A stretch of DNA of 64,000 nt from an uncultured Tateyamaria sp. (GCF_947503385.1 NZ_CANNDO010000004.1:334286-398285); one strand, 5' to 3'. Counted from the stretch's first letter, positions 32,720 to 41,330 are shown. Numbers and translations: made by a program. The notes: generated by a model not told the origin, from the sequence alone.

Positions 32720-34305
32720 GCTGTGATGTCCGGTGTGACATGGATCAGTGTTGGCCCGTCTGCTTCAAATGCGGCGCGGACAGCCTCCTGCATGTGCGAC
32801 AGTGATTTTGGCGCTGCGGCATAGGCGCCGAATGCCTCCGCCAGTTTGCAGAAATCCGGATTGCGCGCGACAACGGCGTTGGGCGCAATCTGGGCCCGCA
32901 CCATGCTGTCTTCGATTTCCTTGAGCTTGCCGTTGTCCCACAGGATGATGGGCAGGGGCAGGCCCAGTTCGACCGCGACGCCCAGTTCAGCCATGGTGTA
33001 GTGAAAGCCGTAGTCGCCGATGATGGCCATGGTGGGCTGTCCCTTGCGGGCAACAGCCCCGCCGATGGCGGCGGGTGTGGCGTATCCCAGGGTGCCGAAA
33101 CCGGTGGGGTGGTGCCACCCGCCAGGCGCATGGTTTTCCTGCCAGACCTCAAGGGCCGCATAGGCAAGCTGTGTCATGTCAGAGTAGACGACTGTGTTTT
33201 CTGACACAGCCTCCTGCAAGGCGTCGATCACGGGCAATAGGCTCGGTCGCTCTGCGTCGATCTGGGCTCGCCACCGTTTTCGTGCTTTTGTGACCTCGCG
33301 GCGGGTCCAATCGGTTTCAACCACCCTCTCTTGCGCGACAGCACCCAATCGGTCTTCCACACACTCGAGGAACGCATCGGACCTGCACCACAAAAAGGCG
33401 GTCGCATCGGCTGCCCGTCGCGCCGGATCAAGGCTAATTTGGATGCAATCGCCCTGTATGCCGGTTTTTTCACGCCAAATCTCTGTCTCTGGCAGATGTG
33501 TTCCCAACAGAACAACCAGATCTGCACGACCGAGAACGTCGGCGCTCTCGGGGCGGCCAAGGCAAGTTCCAAAATTCAACGCGGATTTCCCTGCCATCCC
33601 GCGACCACTGAATGTTTCGATACAAGCCGCTTTGAGCCGAGAGAACAGCCTCTGCCTCCCCAGTTGTAGAAAGCCCGCCTCCGCGCCGAGAACAAAAAGT
33701 GGTCGCTTTGCCTGCAAAACGGCATCGCCCCAGCTGAAACCAAGACGCCCGGAAGGCACGGAGGGCCAAAGGCCGCGCGCAGGTGGCGGCGCGACCGATG
33801 TCTGTAACAGCGATATCGGGATCTGAATGTGTTTGGGGGCTGATCTGTACGCGCTGAATTCCGCAAACGCGCGATCGATCAGGGCATAGGCCGCCTCCGC
33901 CGTACGCGCCTCCTCCGACCAGTCGCAGACCGTTTCAGCGGCAGCACGCTGATCCTTCATCTGGTGCAACTGTCCCTTGGTCGCCGCAGTTTCATCAAGG
34001 CACGACGAAATCACCAGCATCGGCACGCTGTCGCTATACGCCTGTCCCATCGGCGTCATGATGTTGGTCAATCCCGGTCCAGTGATGACGTAGGCCACGC
34101 CCGGCTTGCCGGTTGCCCGCGCATAGCCGTCCGCCATGAACCCCGCGCCCTGTTCGTGGCGGGCCAGCACATGGGTGATCCCCGCCTCTTCGATCCCGCG
34201 ATACATTTCCTGATTGTGTACGCCGGGAATGCCGAAAATGACGTCAACCCCCCGATCCTTCAGCATGTGAGAGATTTGCGCGCCAAGCGGACGGGTTTGC
34301 GACAT
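32707..34305 (-). CDS. Thiamine-diphosphate enzyme, acetolactate synthase/decarboxylase-like
   Basis: A 532-residue ThDP-dependent enzyme with three domains. The N-terminal part has ARHEQGAGFMADGYARATG with the catalytic Glu near residue 50 and GPGLTNIMTPMGQA. The C-terminal ThDP-binding part reads IGDYGFHYTMAELGV to LWDNGKL, where the usual GDG...NN motif is GDY...DN. The TPP-enzyme group annotated as 5-guanidino-2-oxopentanoate decarboxylase looks similar, so an arginine-derived 2-oxo acid may be the substrate. It is not the anabolic IlvB: no ilvN lies next to it. It starts right after the trkH stop on the same strand. Confidence 0.75.
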   Translation of the reverse strand: MSQTRPLGAQISHMLKDRGVDVIFGIPGVHNQEMYRGIEEAGITHVLARHEQGAGFMADGYARATGKPGVAYVITGPGLTNIMTPMGQAYSDSVPMLVISSCLDETAATKGQLHQMKDQRAAAETVCDWSEEARTAEAAYALIDRAFAEFSAYRSAPKHIQIPISLLQTSVAPPPARGLWPSVPSGRLGFSWGDAVLQAKRPLFVLGAEAGFLQLGRQRLFSRLKAACIETFSGRGMAGKSALNFGTCLGRPESADVLGRADLVVLLGTHLPETEIWREKTGIQGDCIQISLDPARRAADATAFLWCRSDAFLECVEDRLGAVAQERVVETDWTRREVTKARKRWRAQIDAERPSLLPVIDALQEAVSENTVVYSDMTQLAYAALEVWQENHAPGGWHHPTGFGTLGYATPAAIGGAVARKGQPTMAIIGDYGFHYTMAELGVAVELGLPLPIILWDNGKLKEIEDSMVRAQIAPNAVVARNPDFCKLAEAFGAYAAAPKSLSHMQEAVRAAFEADGPTLIHVTPDITASSD

Positions 34306-35751
34306 TCAGGCCCTCCAGAAGCCAACAGTGAAAATGACATAGACGGCCATCAGTTCGAGCCGCCCGATTAGCATGGCCGCACTCAGCAACCACTTGGCCG
34401 TGTCATTGAGCCCCGCAAAATTGCCCGCCGGGCCAATCTGATCCCCAAGGCCCGGTCCGATATTGGCCAACGCGGTTGCCGCACCGGAAATCGACGTGAC
34501 AAAATCGAGTCCGGTCATGGCCAGCCCAACCGACAGGACGCCCAAAGTCACCACGAAGAACATAAAAAACGACATGACCGAGTTCAGCACGTCCTCACCC
34601 ACCGGTCGGCCCGCGTAGCGCGGGGTAAAGATGCCATGGGGGCTGCGGGTCTTTTGCAACTGGGCGCGGATGGAAGCAAAAAGAAGCTGATACCGAAAAA
34701 TCTTGATCGAACAAGCGGTTGAGCCCGCACAGCCCCCGATCAACCCGGTAAAGAACAGAACGGCCACAGCAAACCCACCCCACTGCATGTAATCGGCATT
34801 GGCGTAGCCTGTGCCTGTCATCAGCGACACGGTGTTGAACAGAGCGGTGCGAAAGGCAGGCTCGGTCACGTTTTCGGTGCGGATGACATTGGACAACGCG
34901 ATCAATGTGACAACGGCAAGCGCGGTCAGGAGAAAGACATGGATTTGCGTGTCATGCAGCAGGGGCCGGGCCGTCCCCGCGCTAAGCTGGACAAAGCGGA
35001 CAAAGGGCAACGCCGCAAGGATCATGAACACGCAGGCCACGTAGGACGCAGCAGGGCCGAAGGCGGCAAAAGACGCGTCGTAATTGGCAAACCCGCCGGT
35101 GGCGATCGTGGTCATCGCATGGACGGTCGCGTCAAATGCGTTCATGCCTGCCCCGATATAGCCCAATGCACAAATCAGGGTGAGCGCGAGGTAGATGACC
35201 GAGATGCGGCTGGCAATCTCGGTTGCGCGCGGCAGAATTTTACCAAAAGTGTCAAAGGCTTCGGTGCGGAATATCTGCATCCCACCCACCCGCAATTCGG
35301 GCAAGAACACCATCGCGACAACGATGATACCGATGCCGCCCAGCCATTGCAGAATGCCGCGCCACAGCAAAAGCCCTTTGGGCAACTCTTCGAGCCCCGA
35401 CAGCACGGTAGATCCCGTGGTGGTCAGGCCCGACATCGCCTCAAAGAACGCATCGACATAGCGCGCCTCCGTCGCGCCAAACCAGAAGGGCAGCGCGCCG
35501 AACACGGGCAGCGCCAGCCAGACCCCGGTGGTCAGCAAAAAGGTTTGCTGGATACTCAGACCTTCGCGCACGCTGTTGGCACAGCTCAGCGACAGGACAC
35601 CGCCGATCAGCAGTGTGATCATCGCGCTTTCGGCAAAGACGAACCAGTGGCCGCGCCCTTCGGCGAGGTCCACGAGCATCGGCAGAAGCATGGCCGCGCC
35701 CAACACGGCGACCAGCAGGCCAATCACATATCCAACAGGGCGCAAGTCCAT
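34306..35751 (-). CDS. trkH: Potassium uptake protein TrkH
   Basis: A 481-residue inner-membrane channel subunit of the Trk system. It shows the selectivity-filter regions of the four repeats: FEAMSGLTTTGSTVL, AMTTIATGGFANYD, NTVSLMTGTGYANAD and AATALANIGPGLG. Ten or more hydrophobic segments are visible. It needs TrkA, which is not in the window. Its stop abuts the ThDP enzyme start, so the two may be co-transcribed. Confidence 0.93.
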   Translation of the reverse strand: MDLRPVGYVIGLLVAVLGAAMLLPMLVDLAEGRGHWFVFAESAMITLLIGGVLSLSCANSVREGLSIQQTFLLTTGVWLALPVFGALPFWFGATEARYVDAFFEAMSGLTTTGSTVLSGLEELPKGLLLWRGILQWLGGIGIIVVAMVFLPELRVGGMQIFRTEAFDTFGKILPRATEIASRISVIYLALTLICALGYIGAGMNAFDATVHAMTTIATGGFANYDASFAAFGPAASYVACVFMILAALPFVRFVQLSAGTARPLLHDTQIHVFLLTALAVVTLIALSNVIRTENVTEPAFRTALFNTVSLMTGTGYANADYMQWGGFAVAVLFFTGLIGGCAGSTACSIKIFRYQLLFASIRAQLQKTRSPHGIFTPRYAGRPVGEDVLNSVMSFFMFFVVTLGVLSVGLAMTGLDFVTSISGAATALANIGPGLGDQIGPAGNFAGLNDTAKWLLSAAMLIGRLELMAVYVIFTVGFWRA

Positions 35752-35793
35752 TGTCGCTCAGCGTTGGAGGCAGTGATAGCCGGTGTCAAGCAA

Positions 35794-35816
35794 GCCCCGG
35801 CGATCCACGCCGGGGC
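35794..35816 (-). terminator. GC hairpin after the DUF1127 gene
   Basis: A GCCCCGGCG/CGCCGGGGC stem of 9 bp with a 5-nt loop lies 10 bp downstream of the DUF1127 stop and before trkH. It lacks a T-run. Confidence 0.55.
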
Positions 35817-35825
35817 CGTGCCGAT

Positions 35826-36044
35826 TTAGCAGTACATCAGGTCGCGGAACACGTAAGACGCGATGTCCTGACGACGCAGGCCCATTTCGGCCAGTTCGGC
35901 GTCGGATTTGGCGTTCAGCGCATCAATCCGGCGCATCCGCACTTCGGCGGCAGCGGACAACGTCATGGCCTCACCGACCATGGAAAAGAAGTTTTTGATC
36001 GACGCCCAGACGGATGTGGGCTGATTTGTGGCAGCATAGGCCAT
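35826..36044 (-). CDS. DUF1127-containing small protein
   Basis: A 72-residue protein whose C-terminal half fits DUF1127 (RIDALNAKSDAELAEMGLRR). Such small Arg-rich proteins in alphaproteobacteria affect stress responses and phosphate or RNA metabolism and can bind RNA. GAGG sits 6 nt upstream of the ATG. It is a stand-alone gene with its own hairpin. Confidence 0.85.
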   Translation of the reverse strand: MAYAATNQPTSVWASIKNFFSMVGEAMTLSAAAEVRMRRIDALNAKSDAELAEMGLRRQDIASYVFRDLMYC

Positions 36045-36172
36045 GGAACACCTCGCAATGTGTGCGGTTAAAGCTGTTCCTCCCTTGTGCGTCTTACATG
36101 CGCCCGAGGGTGCCGAATGACAAATGCCAATGCTGCATAGCGGCGTTGCACCGCATTAATGACCGGAAAACA

Positions 36173-36205
36173 AAAGAAAAAGGCGCGCAGAATATGCGCG
36201 CCTTT
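36173..36205 (-). terminator. Intrinsic terminator of folE2
   Basis: A perfect 11-bp stem (AAAGGCGCGCA / TGCGCGCCTTT, 5-nt loop) is followed on the minus strand by TTTTCTTTTG. It starts 21 bp after the folE2 stop. Confidence 0.85.
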
Positions 36206-36225
36206 GTCATAAGACAGGGGATGGT

Positions 36226-37326
36226 TCAGCCGACGTGGAACAGCGTCGCGAACATGCGCGGGTCGATACTGTCGTTGGCAAAAGTGTCGCCTTCGGTCAG
36301 CACGGACACCGCGTCGTGACTGTGCAGGCTTTCCTGATGGCTGGCCACGACACGGAAATCGCCGATGCGCACGTCTGCCAGCAGCTGTTCACAGAACAGC
36401 CGCGCAGCGTCCTCGACAAAGATCGGGTTGGCCGCGTTCAGTTCGGCAAAGGCCTGTTCGTCCTCGCGCTTGACCATGACTTGCGTCTCGGTGGGCACCG
36501 CACGGCGGCACGCTTCAATCAGGTCCTCGAACCAGACGGTATCCGTATCCTCATCCACCACCACGCTGATACGCGCGACAGAGCGCTGCGAATGCGGCGT
36601 GGCCAGTTGTCCACGGGTCGCACGAGCATGTTCGCTCAGCTCCAGCGAGCAGGGGCATGTGGACGAATAGACATAATCCAGATGGACGATCCGCTTGCGC
36701 ACGCCCGCCTGCTCAACCAGTTCCAGCGCGATGTCGTAATACTGGTAGCCCGACAGGCCCGACCGCAGGCTTTCCACCTTCATCGGGAAGGAAAAGCGCA
36801 TCTGGATGCGGGCGTCAAAGCTCTCGAGATCGGCTTTGTAGTCGTCCAGCGCCGCCTCGATCACGCCAAAGGAAAACGTGCGCTCGGCATGTTTGTAGAA
36901 CGAGCGCATGATGCGGGACATATTGATGCCCTTCTTGTCCGCCTCAAGGCTCACCGTACCGGTCACGGATGTTTCCAGTGTCAGCGGACCATTGTCGCGC
37001 GTCGCCACTTGCAATGGCAGACGGAAATTCGAGATGCCCACATGCTGGATTTGCTGGTTTGCACCCCGGATCAGGCTGCTGGGACCATTCTGCAAATCCG
37101 GCAGCGTGTCCTTGTATGCCGCGTCCGCCGCGAAATCCTCGGGATAGTCGCGGGCAAAAGACGGGTAATCCGCCGCCTTGCCGGGCACGAGGCGCGCCAC
37201 AGACGGGTCAAGTTCAATGATTTCGGTCGTCGAGGCCTGTTTGGCCCAACGGCGGAGCAGGTCCAGCGCTGCTTCTGCCTCATCACGTTCGGGTATTGCG
37301 GTCAGTGTGGGCGTATGAATGTTCAT
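36226..37326 (-). CDS. folE2: GTP cyclohydrolase FolE2
   Basis: A 366-residue GTP cyclohydrolase IB, making dihydroneopterin triphosphate for folate and queuosine synthesis. Marks are the start of the core VGISNFRLPLQV, SGYQYYDIALELVE and YVYSSTCPCSLELSEHAR with the catalytic Cys. FolE2 can work with metals other than zinc and often replaces FolE under zinc shortage. No FolE is in the window. I see no clear Zur site upstream. It precedes nothing else in its unit and ends at a strong terminator. Confidence 0.95.
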   Translation of the reverse strand: MNIHTPTLTAIPERDEAEAALDLLRRWAKQASTTEIIELDPSVARLVPGKAADYPSFARDYPEDFAADAAYKDTLPDLQNGPSSLIRGANQQIQHVGISNFRLPLQVATRDNGPLTLETSVTGTVSLEADKKGINMSRIMRSFYKHAERTFSFGVIEAALDDYKADLESFDARIQMRFSFPMKVESLRSGLSGYQYYDIALELVEQAGVRKRIVHLDYVYSSTCPCSLELSEHARATRGQLATPHSQRSVARISVVVDEDTDTVWFEDLIEACRRAVPTETQVMVKREDEQAFAELNAANPIFVEDAARLFCEQLLADVRIGDFRVVASHQESLHSHDAVSVLTEGDTFANDSIDPRMFATLFHVG

Positions 37327-37390
37327 AAAGTAGCCCCCCTTTCATTTTGCGTGTGGGTCAAAGATATGTCCCCGCCCACACTTTTCCAAT

Positions 37391-37410
37391 CACACTTACA
37401 ATTACGTGTG
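37391..37410. promoter_or_regulatory. Inverted repeat upstream of folE2
   Basis: CACAC and GTGTG flank a 10-bp AT-rich centre about 65 bp upstream of the folE2 ATG. It is the spacing of a dimeric regulator site, but I cannot match it to a known regulator. Confidence 0.3.
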
Positions 37411-37445
37411 CTGGTGAAACATGGATGACAAAAACCTCCAGAAAG

Positions 37446-37473
37446 ATGCCGCCGCAATGCTGCGGCTGCATCG
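37446..37473 (-). terminator. Hairpin after metZ
   Basis: GATGC..CCGCA and TGCGG..GCATC form a 10-bp interrupted stem with a 4-nt loop 16 bp after the metZ stop. It is followed on the minus strand by TTTC, a weak U-tract. Confidence 0.55.
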
Positions 37474-37488
37474 TGCACTATATTGCTT

Positions 37489-38676
37489 TTATTGCGCTTT
37501 TTCCAGCGCCTGCATAACGTCTTCAATCAAATCGCCAGCATCTTCAAGGCCTACGGACATGCGTACGAGGCCGGGCGTGATGCCCAGTGCATCCTTCTGA
37601 TCCTGCGGCAAACGCTGGTGGGTGGTGGTCGCCGGGTGGGTCAGAATCGATTTGGCATCGCCAAGGTTGTTGGAAATCACGGGGATGGTCAGCGCGTTGA
37701 GGAATTTGAACGCCGCCGTCTGCCCGCCGCTGAGGTCCAGCGACAGCACCGTGCCCCCCGATCCGCCCATTTGCGCCTGTACCAGCGCGTGCTGGGCATG
37801 GCTGGGGTGGCCCGGATAGAGCACCCGCGCCAGAGCCGCGTGCCCCTGAAGCGCATCAGCCAATGCACGGGCGGAACCCGCCTGCGCACGCACCCGCAGA
37901 TCGAGTGTCTCAAGCCCCTTGAGCAGGACCCAAGCCGTGAACGGCGACATGGAACCGCCGGTGTGCTTCATGTAGGGCTCAACCGTTTTGCGGATGAACT
38001 CTTGGGTGCCGAGGATAACGCCGCCCAAGGTGCGCCCCTGCCCGTCCATATGCTTGGTCGCGGAATAGATGACCACGTCAGCGCCTTGGGCAAAGGCGTC
38101 GGAATAGACCGGCGTGGCAAAGACGTTGTCGACCAGCACCGTCGCGCCCACCGCGTGCGCCAGTTCCGAGACGGCAGTAATGTCCACCACCTCCAGCGTC
38201 GGGTTCGAGATCGATTCAAAGAACACAGCCCGCGTGCCCGGCGAGATCGCCGCGCGCCACTGGTCCAGATCCGTGCCGTCGACGAATTCCACCTGGACCC
38301 CGTAGCGGGTCAGGATGTCTTCGAGCACGTAGAGGCACGAACCAAACAGCGCCCGCGCCGACACAACCCTGTCGCCTGCCTTGAGCATGGACATCAGCGC
38401 ACCGGACACTGCCGCCATGCCGGACGCGGTGGCAAAGCCGTCTTCGGCCCCTTCGAGTGCGGCAATGCGGTCCTCGAACATCGCCACGGTCGGATTGCCG
38501 TAGCGGGCATAGATAAACTCGTCCTCGCCCGCCGCCTCGAACCGCTGCGCTGCGGCCTCGGCGCTGTCATAGACGAACCCTTGGGTCAAAAAGATCGCTT
38601 CGCTCACCTCACCGTACTGGCTGCGGCGCACGCCACCATGCACGGCACGGGTGCGGGGATGCCAATCATCGCTCAT
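37489..38676 (-). CDS. metZ: O-succinylhomoserine sulfhydrylase MetZ
   Basis: A 395-residue PLP enzyme of the Cys/Met metabolism family, forming homocysteine directly from O-succinylhomoserine and sulfide. Family marks are FIYARYGNPTVAMFEDRIA, ESISNPTLEVVDI, and VIYSATKHMDGQGRTLGGV with the PLP Lys. The C-terminus has VRMSVGLEDAGDLIED. The ATG at 38676 is favoured because GGAG lies 6 nt upstream; ATGs at 38679 and 38688 are possible. The leader upstream carries a SAM-II-like aptamer, leader ORF and terminator, which fits repression by SAM. Confidence 0.92.
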   Translation of the reverse strand: MSDDWHPRTRAVHGGVRRSQYGEVSEAIFLTQGFVYDSAEAAAQRFEAAGEDEFIYARYGNPTVAMFEDRIAALEGAEDGFATASGMAAVSGALMSMLKAGDRVVSARALFGSCLYVLEDILTRYGVQVEFVDGTDLDQWRAAISPGTRAVFFESISNPTLEVVDITAVSELAHAVGATVLVDNVFATPVYSDAFAQGADVVIYSATKHMDGQGRTLGGVILGTQEFIRKTVEPYMKHTGGSMSPFTAWVLLKGLETLDLRVRAQAGSARALADALQGHAALARVLYPGHPSHAQHALVQAQMGGSGGTVLSLDLSGGQTAAFKFLNALTIPVISNNLGDAKSILTHPATTTHQRLPQDQKDALGITPGLVRMSVGLEDAGDLIEDVMQALEKAQ

Positions 38677-38708
38677 CATCAACTCCATCGCGGGCCTGAA
38701 ATGCGGGG

Positions 38709-38759
38709 TCAGGCCACAAAAAACCCCCAGACGCGGTCAAGCGAAAGGGGGGCTTTCAT
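38709..38759 (-). CDS. Leader peptide ORF in the metZ 5' region
   Basis: A 16-codon ORF (MKAPLSLDRVWGFFVA, then TGA) has AAGG 5 nt upstream of its ATG. That AAGG is the 3' end of the SAM-II-like aptamer, the place where known SAM-II riboswitches hide a ribosome binding site. The ORF covers both arms and the T-run of the terminator at 38718-38755. Its stop is 32 nt before metZ. A ribosome translating it would keep the terminator from folding. The ORF is seen directly; its translation is inferred. Confidence 0.5.
   Translation of the reverse strand: MKAPLSLDRVWGFFVA
38718..38755 (-). terminator. Intrinsic terminator in the metZ leader
   Basis: Read on the minus strand, GCCCCCC and GGGGG pair across an 18-nt loop that can form a small CGC/GCG stem, followed directly by six T. 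It lies upstream of the metZ start and so would end transcription before the gene. Confidence 0.85.
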
Positions 38760-38764
38760 CCTGA

Positions 38765-38844
38765 CCTTTTAGCGGTGTTTTCCGACCCGTCCTGCCGCTG
38801 GCAGAGACGTCGGGGTGGCCCGCAATCCGGTTACAAATCGCCAC
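38765..38844 (-). promoter_or_regulatory. SAM-II-like riboswitch aptamer upstream of metZ
   Basis: Minus-strand RNA has the SAM-II order. P1 is GTGGC/GCCAC (38844-38840 with 38819-38815). It encloses GATTTG, TAACCGG and ATTGC, which match the conserved GAUUU-AACCG-AUUGC loop. The distal GCTAAAAGG (38773-38765) then carries the pseudoknot partner and the AAGG ribosome site. Between them an extra hairpin of about 33 nt (38814-38782) is inserted where typical members have only a few bases. SAM-II is common upstream of methionine genes in alphaproteobacteria. Confirmation needs an Rfam RF00521 covariance search. Confidence 0.85.
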
Positions 38845-38969
38845 ATCTCAGGGGGTACGCCGCGCCGTGTGGCACGTCAACACCGTCACGGTGCTGTAAC
38901 TCAAATTTCATGTCCCCGTCATAGGGCTGGTTCATAGCGGCACCACAAAATGTGGTAGGAGGTGCTGAG

Positions 38970-39905
38970 ATGCCGATCCTGAGACTGAATGCGCGCCCTA
39001 CGGGGCTGTCTCTTCACGGCTCGCCTGCCCCGGCCCTGCCCGCCTTGCGCCGCGCCGCTGCGGGCACCGGGCCGGTGATGATCCTGATCCACGGGTTCAA
39101 ATATGATCCTGACGATGCGGTCTGTTCGCCGCACGTGACAATCTTTGGCCATGGCGCACATCCGCGCCGCGCAAACGGCGCGTGGCTGCGCCCATTGGGA
39201 TTTGGCGAAAAGACCAGCGCCGAAGGCTTGGCAATCGCCTTTGGCTGGCGCGCGCGCGGCGATTTGGGGCGGGCCAGCCAATCGGCCCGCGTCGCAGGCC
39301 AACATCTGGTGCAGGTGATCCGCGCGCTGCGGAGCGCGAACCCAGAGCGCCCCATTCACGCCATCACACATTCGATGGGCAGTGAAGTGATCTTTGAAGC
39401 CCTGCATGGCCTCGCAGCCGGAGACGTGGACCGCATCGTGACCCTGACGGGTGCGACCTATGCCAGCCGCGCCGCAGCAGCCTTGCAGACACCAGCGGGC
39501 CGGGCGGCAGACTTGTTCAACATCACCAGCCGCGAAAACGATGTGTTTGATTTCCTCTACGAACGCCTGACCACCCCACCCGTCCCCGGAGACGGCGCGA
39601 TGGGTGCAGGCGTGGACTTGCCCAACGTCGTCAATATCCAGCTTGATTGCCCGCGCACGCTGCACATATTGCAGCGCTTTGGCGGCCATATCGCCCTGCC
39701 CCGGCGGCGCATGTGCCACTGGTCAAGCTATACACGCCCCGGTGCCCTGCAATTCTACGCCCGTGCTTTGCGCGAACCCGGCACCGTGCCGCTGACGGGG
39801 TTGCGTGCGAACCTGCCCCCGGTGCTCGCTCCGCGCTGGTCACGCATGTTTGCGCCCCCCCGCCTGTCCCTGTCCTTGCCCGTTGTTCAGAAAGCGGCAT
39901 CATAG
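38970..39905 (+). CDS. Alpha/beta hydrolase (esterase/lipase-like)
   Basis: A 311-residue hydrolase. The oxyanion region is MILIHGFKYDP, the nucleophile elbow is ITHSMGSEV with the catalytic Ser near residue 140, and a His-bearing C-terminal part follows (FGGHIALPRRRMCHW). It resembles DUF900-like serine hydrolases of unknown substrate and has no signal peptide. AGGAGG lies 7 nt before the ATG at 38970. It is divergent from metZ. Confidence 0.8.
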   Translation: MPILRLNARPTGLSLHGSPAPALPALRRAAAGTGPVMILIHGFKYDPDDAVCSPHVTIFGHGAHPRRANGAWLRPLGFGEKTSAEGLAIAFGWRARGDLGRASQSARVAGQHLVQVIRALRSANPERPIHAITHSMGSEVIFEALHGLAAGDVDRIVTLTGATYASRAAAALQTPAGRAADLFNITSRENDVFDFLYERLTTPPVPGDGAMGAGVDLPNVVNIQLDCPRTLHILQRFGGHIALPRRRMCHWSSYTRPGALQFYARALREPGTVPLTGLRANLPPVLAPRWSRMFAPPRLSLSLPVVQKAAS

Positions 39906-39930
39906 CCTTTCCCAATGCGAGAGGCGCGAC

Positions 39931-40617
39931 ATGATTGATCTGTATTTCTGGCCGACACCAAACGGGTGGAAAGCGTCCATCGCGCTTGAGGAGTTCGGCC
40001 TGCCCTATCGCACGCATCTGGTGGACATCTCGGCGGGTGATCAGCACAAACCTGCATTTCTGGCAATCTCGCCCAACAACCGGATGCCTGCCATTGTCGA
40101 TCCTGATGGCCCGGACGGCGCGCCCATCTCGATATTCGAAAGCGGGGCGATCCTGCAATATCTTGCCCGCAAGACAGGGAGATTTGCCGGTGCGACCGAG
40201 CGGGACAGGGTCGCTGTCGAACAATGGTTGATGTGGCAGATGGGCGGCATCGGGCCAATGGCAGGTCAGACGCACCACTTTCTGAAATACGCGCCGCAAA
40301 TGGGCCATGACATCCCGTATGCCAAGGACCGCTACCGGAACGAGACCGCGCGGCTATATGGCGTGCTGGATCGGCAATTGGCCAAGCAGGACTATGTGGC
40401 GGGCGACTATTCGATTGCCGATATGGCGATCTGGCCTTGGGCGTCACTGTGGGAGGGTCAGGACCAGACGCTGGACGACAAGCCACATATGGCGCGCTGG
40501 CTCAAGGCGGTGGGCGACCGCCCGGCTGTCCAACGGGGGCGCGCATTGCACGCGGAGAAACGGAAAACGCAGCACGACGCCAAGGGGCAGGCAGCGCTCT
40601 TTGGCAAAAAGGAGTGA
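39931..40617 (+). CDS. Glutathione S-transferase (YfcG/Ure2p-like)
   Basis: A 228-residue GST. The N-terminal thioredoxin-like domain has YFWPTPNGWKASIALEEFG, with the Asn used for glutathione activation in this subgroup, and NNRMPAIVDPDG to FESGAILQYLA for glutathione binding. The helical C-terminal domain contains DYSIADMAIWPWAS. It likely acts as a disulfide-bond reductase or in detoxification. It follows the hydrolase gene by 25 bp on the same strand. Confidence 0.9.
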   Translation: MIDLYFWPTPNGWKASIALEEFGLPYRTHLVDISAGDQHKPAFLAISPNNRMPAIVDPDGPDGAPISIFESGAILQYLARKTGRFAGATERDRVAVEQWLMWQMGGIGPMAGQTHHFLKYAPQMGHDIPYAKDRYRNETARLYGVLDRQLAKQDYVAGDYSIADMAIWPWASLWEGQDQTLDDKPHMARWLKAVGDRPAVQRGRALHAEKRKTQHDAKGQAALFGKKE

Positions 40618-40702
40618 GCCTGCGTCGGTGCTGTCCGGTAGACTGGCGCACAACGGCTGGCTTAGCGCCCCCCCTGTGCGGACCTGAGACCGCGCCGAGA
40701 CG

Positions 40703-41317
40703 TCAGCTTTTGGATTCTGTCTCGTCCTCGATCAGGTATCCCTGAAGCGCGGTGATCTGCCAAAACAGGAACGCGATCAGCGCGATGGGAAAGGCAAATG
40801 TCTCGATCTTGACCCACGCATCCGTGGACATCGTACGCCAGATCACCTCATTCGCGACGGCAAGTCCCGCAAACATCGCACACAGGCGGCGCGTCAGGAT
40901 CATCCAGCCCTCATGGCGCATCGGCATCGCGTCGTTGAGCACATAGGCCAGCCAGCTTTGACCGCGCGCCAAACCAATGCCCAGCAGCAGCGCGAAAAAA
41001 CCGTAGACGATGCTTGTCTTCATCTTGAAGAACCGCTCGTCATTGAACCACGCCGTCAGCCCGCCAAAGAAGATGACCATGAACGCCGTGAAGATTTGCA
41101 TCCGGCTCAGCTTGCCCGTCAGCGCCCACAAAACGCCCATCGCCACCAGCAGGATCGGAACAAAGATCAAGGTGGCCACGATAAAGCCGGAATATTCCGT
41201 TCCGCCAAAGGTGAACACGTCGTCCCGAATGCGCAGGTAAATCAGGAAAAAGACCACCGGCGGGCCCAGTTCCAGCACCTGTTTCAGCACCCCGTTGATC
41301 TCGCGCGCGTCGCTCAT
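40703..41317 (-). CDS. yciB: Inner membrane protein YciB (septation protein A family)
   Basis: A 204-residue membrane protein with five or six hydrophobic segments. Family marks are LELGPPVVFFLIYLRI near residue 16 and FKMKTSIVYGFFALLLG, then MILTRRLCAMFAGLAVANEV and TEFAF-like KIETFAFPIALIAF. YciB helps maintain cell envelope integrity and division. It is close to, and same-strand with, the EamA gene (13 bp gap), with ftsY further upstream. Confidence 0.92.
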   Translation of the reverse strand: MSDAREINGVLKQVLELGPPVVFFLIYLRIRDDVFTFGGTEYSGFIVATLIFVPILLVAMGVLWALTGKLSRMQIFTAFMVIFFGGLTAWFNDERFFKMKTSIVYGFFALLLGIGLARGQSWLAYVLNDAMPMRHEGWMILTRRLCAMFAGLAVANEVIWRTMSTDAWVKIETFAFPIALIAFLFWQITALQGYLIEDETESKS

Positions 41318-41330
41318 GCCTGCTTGCCTC

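Noticed and set aside
37327..37488. Zur box or preQ1 riboswitch before folE2
   Set aside because: I looked for both because FolE2 is often zinc-controlled and feeds queuosine synthesis; no matching palindrome or aptamer pattern is visible.
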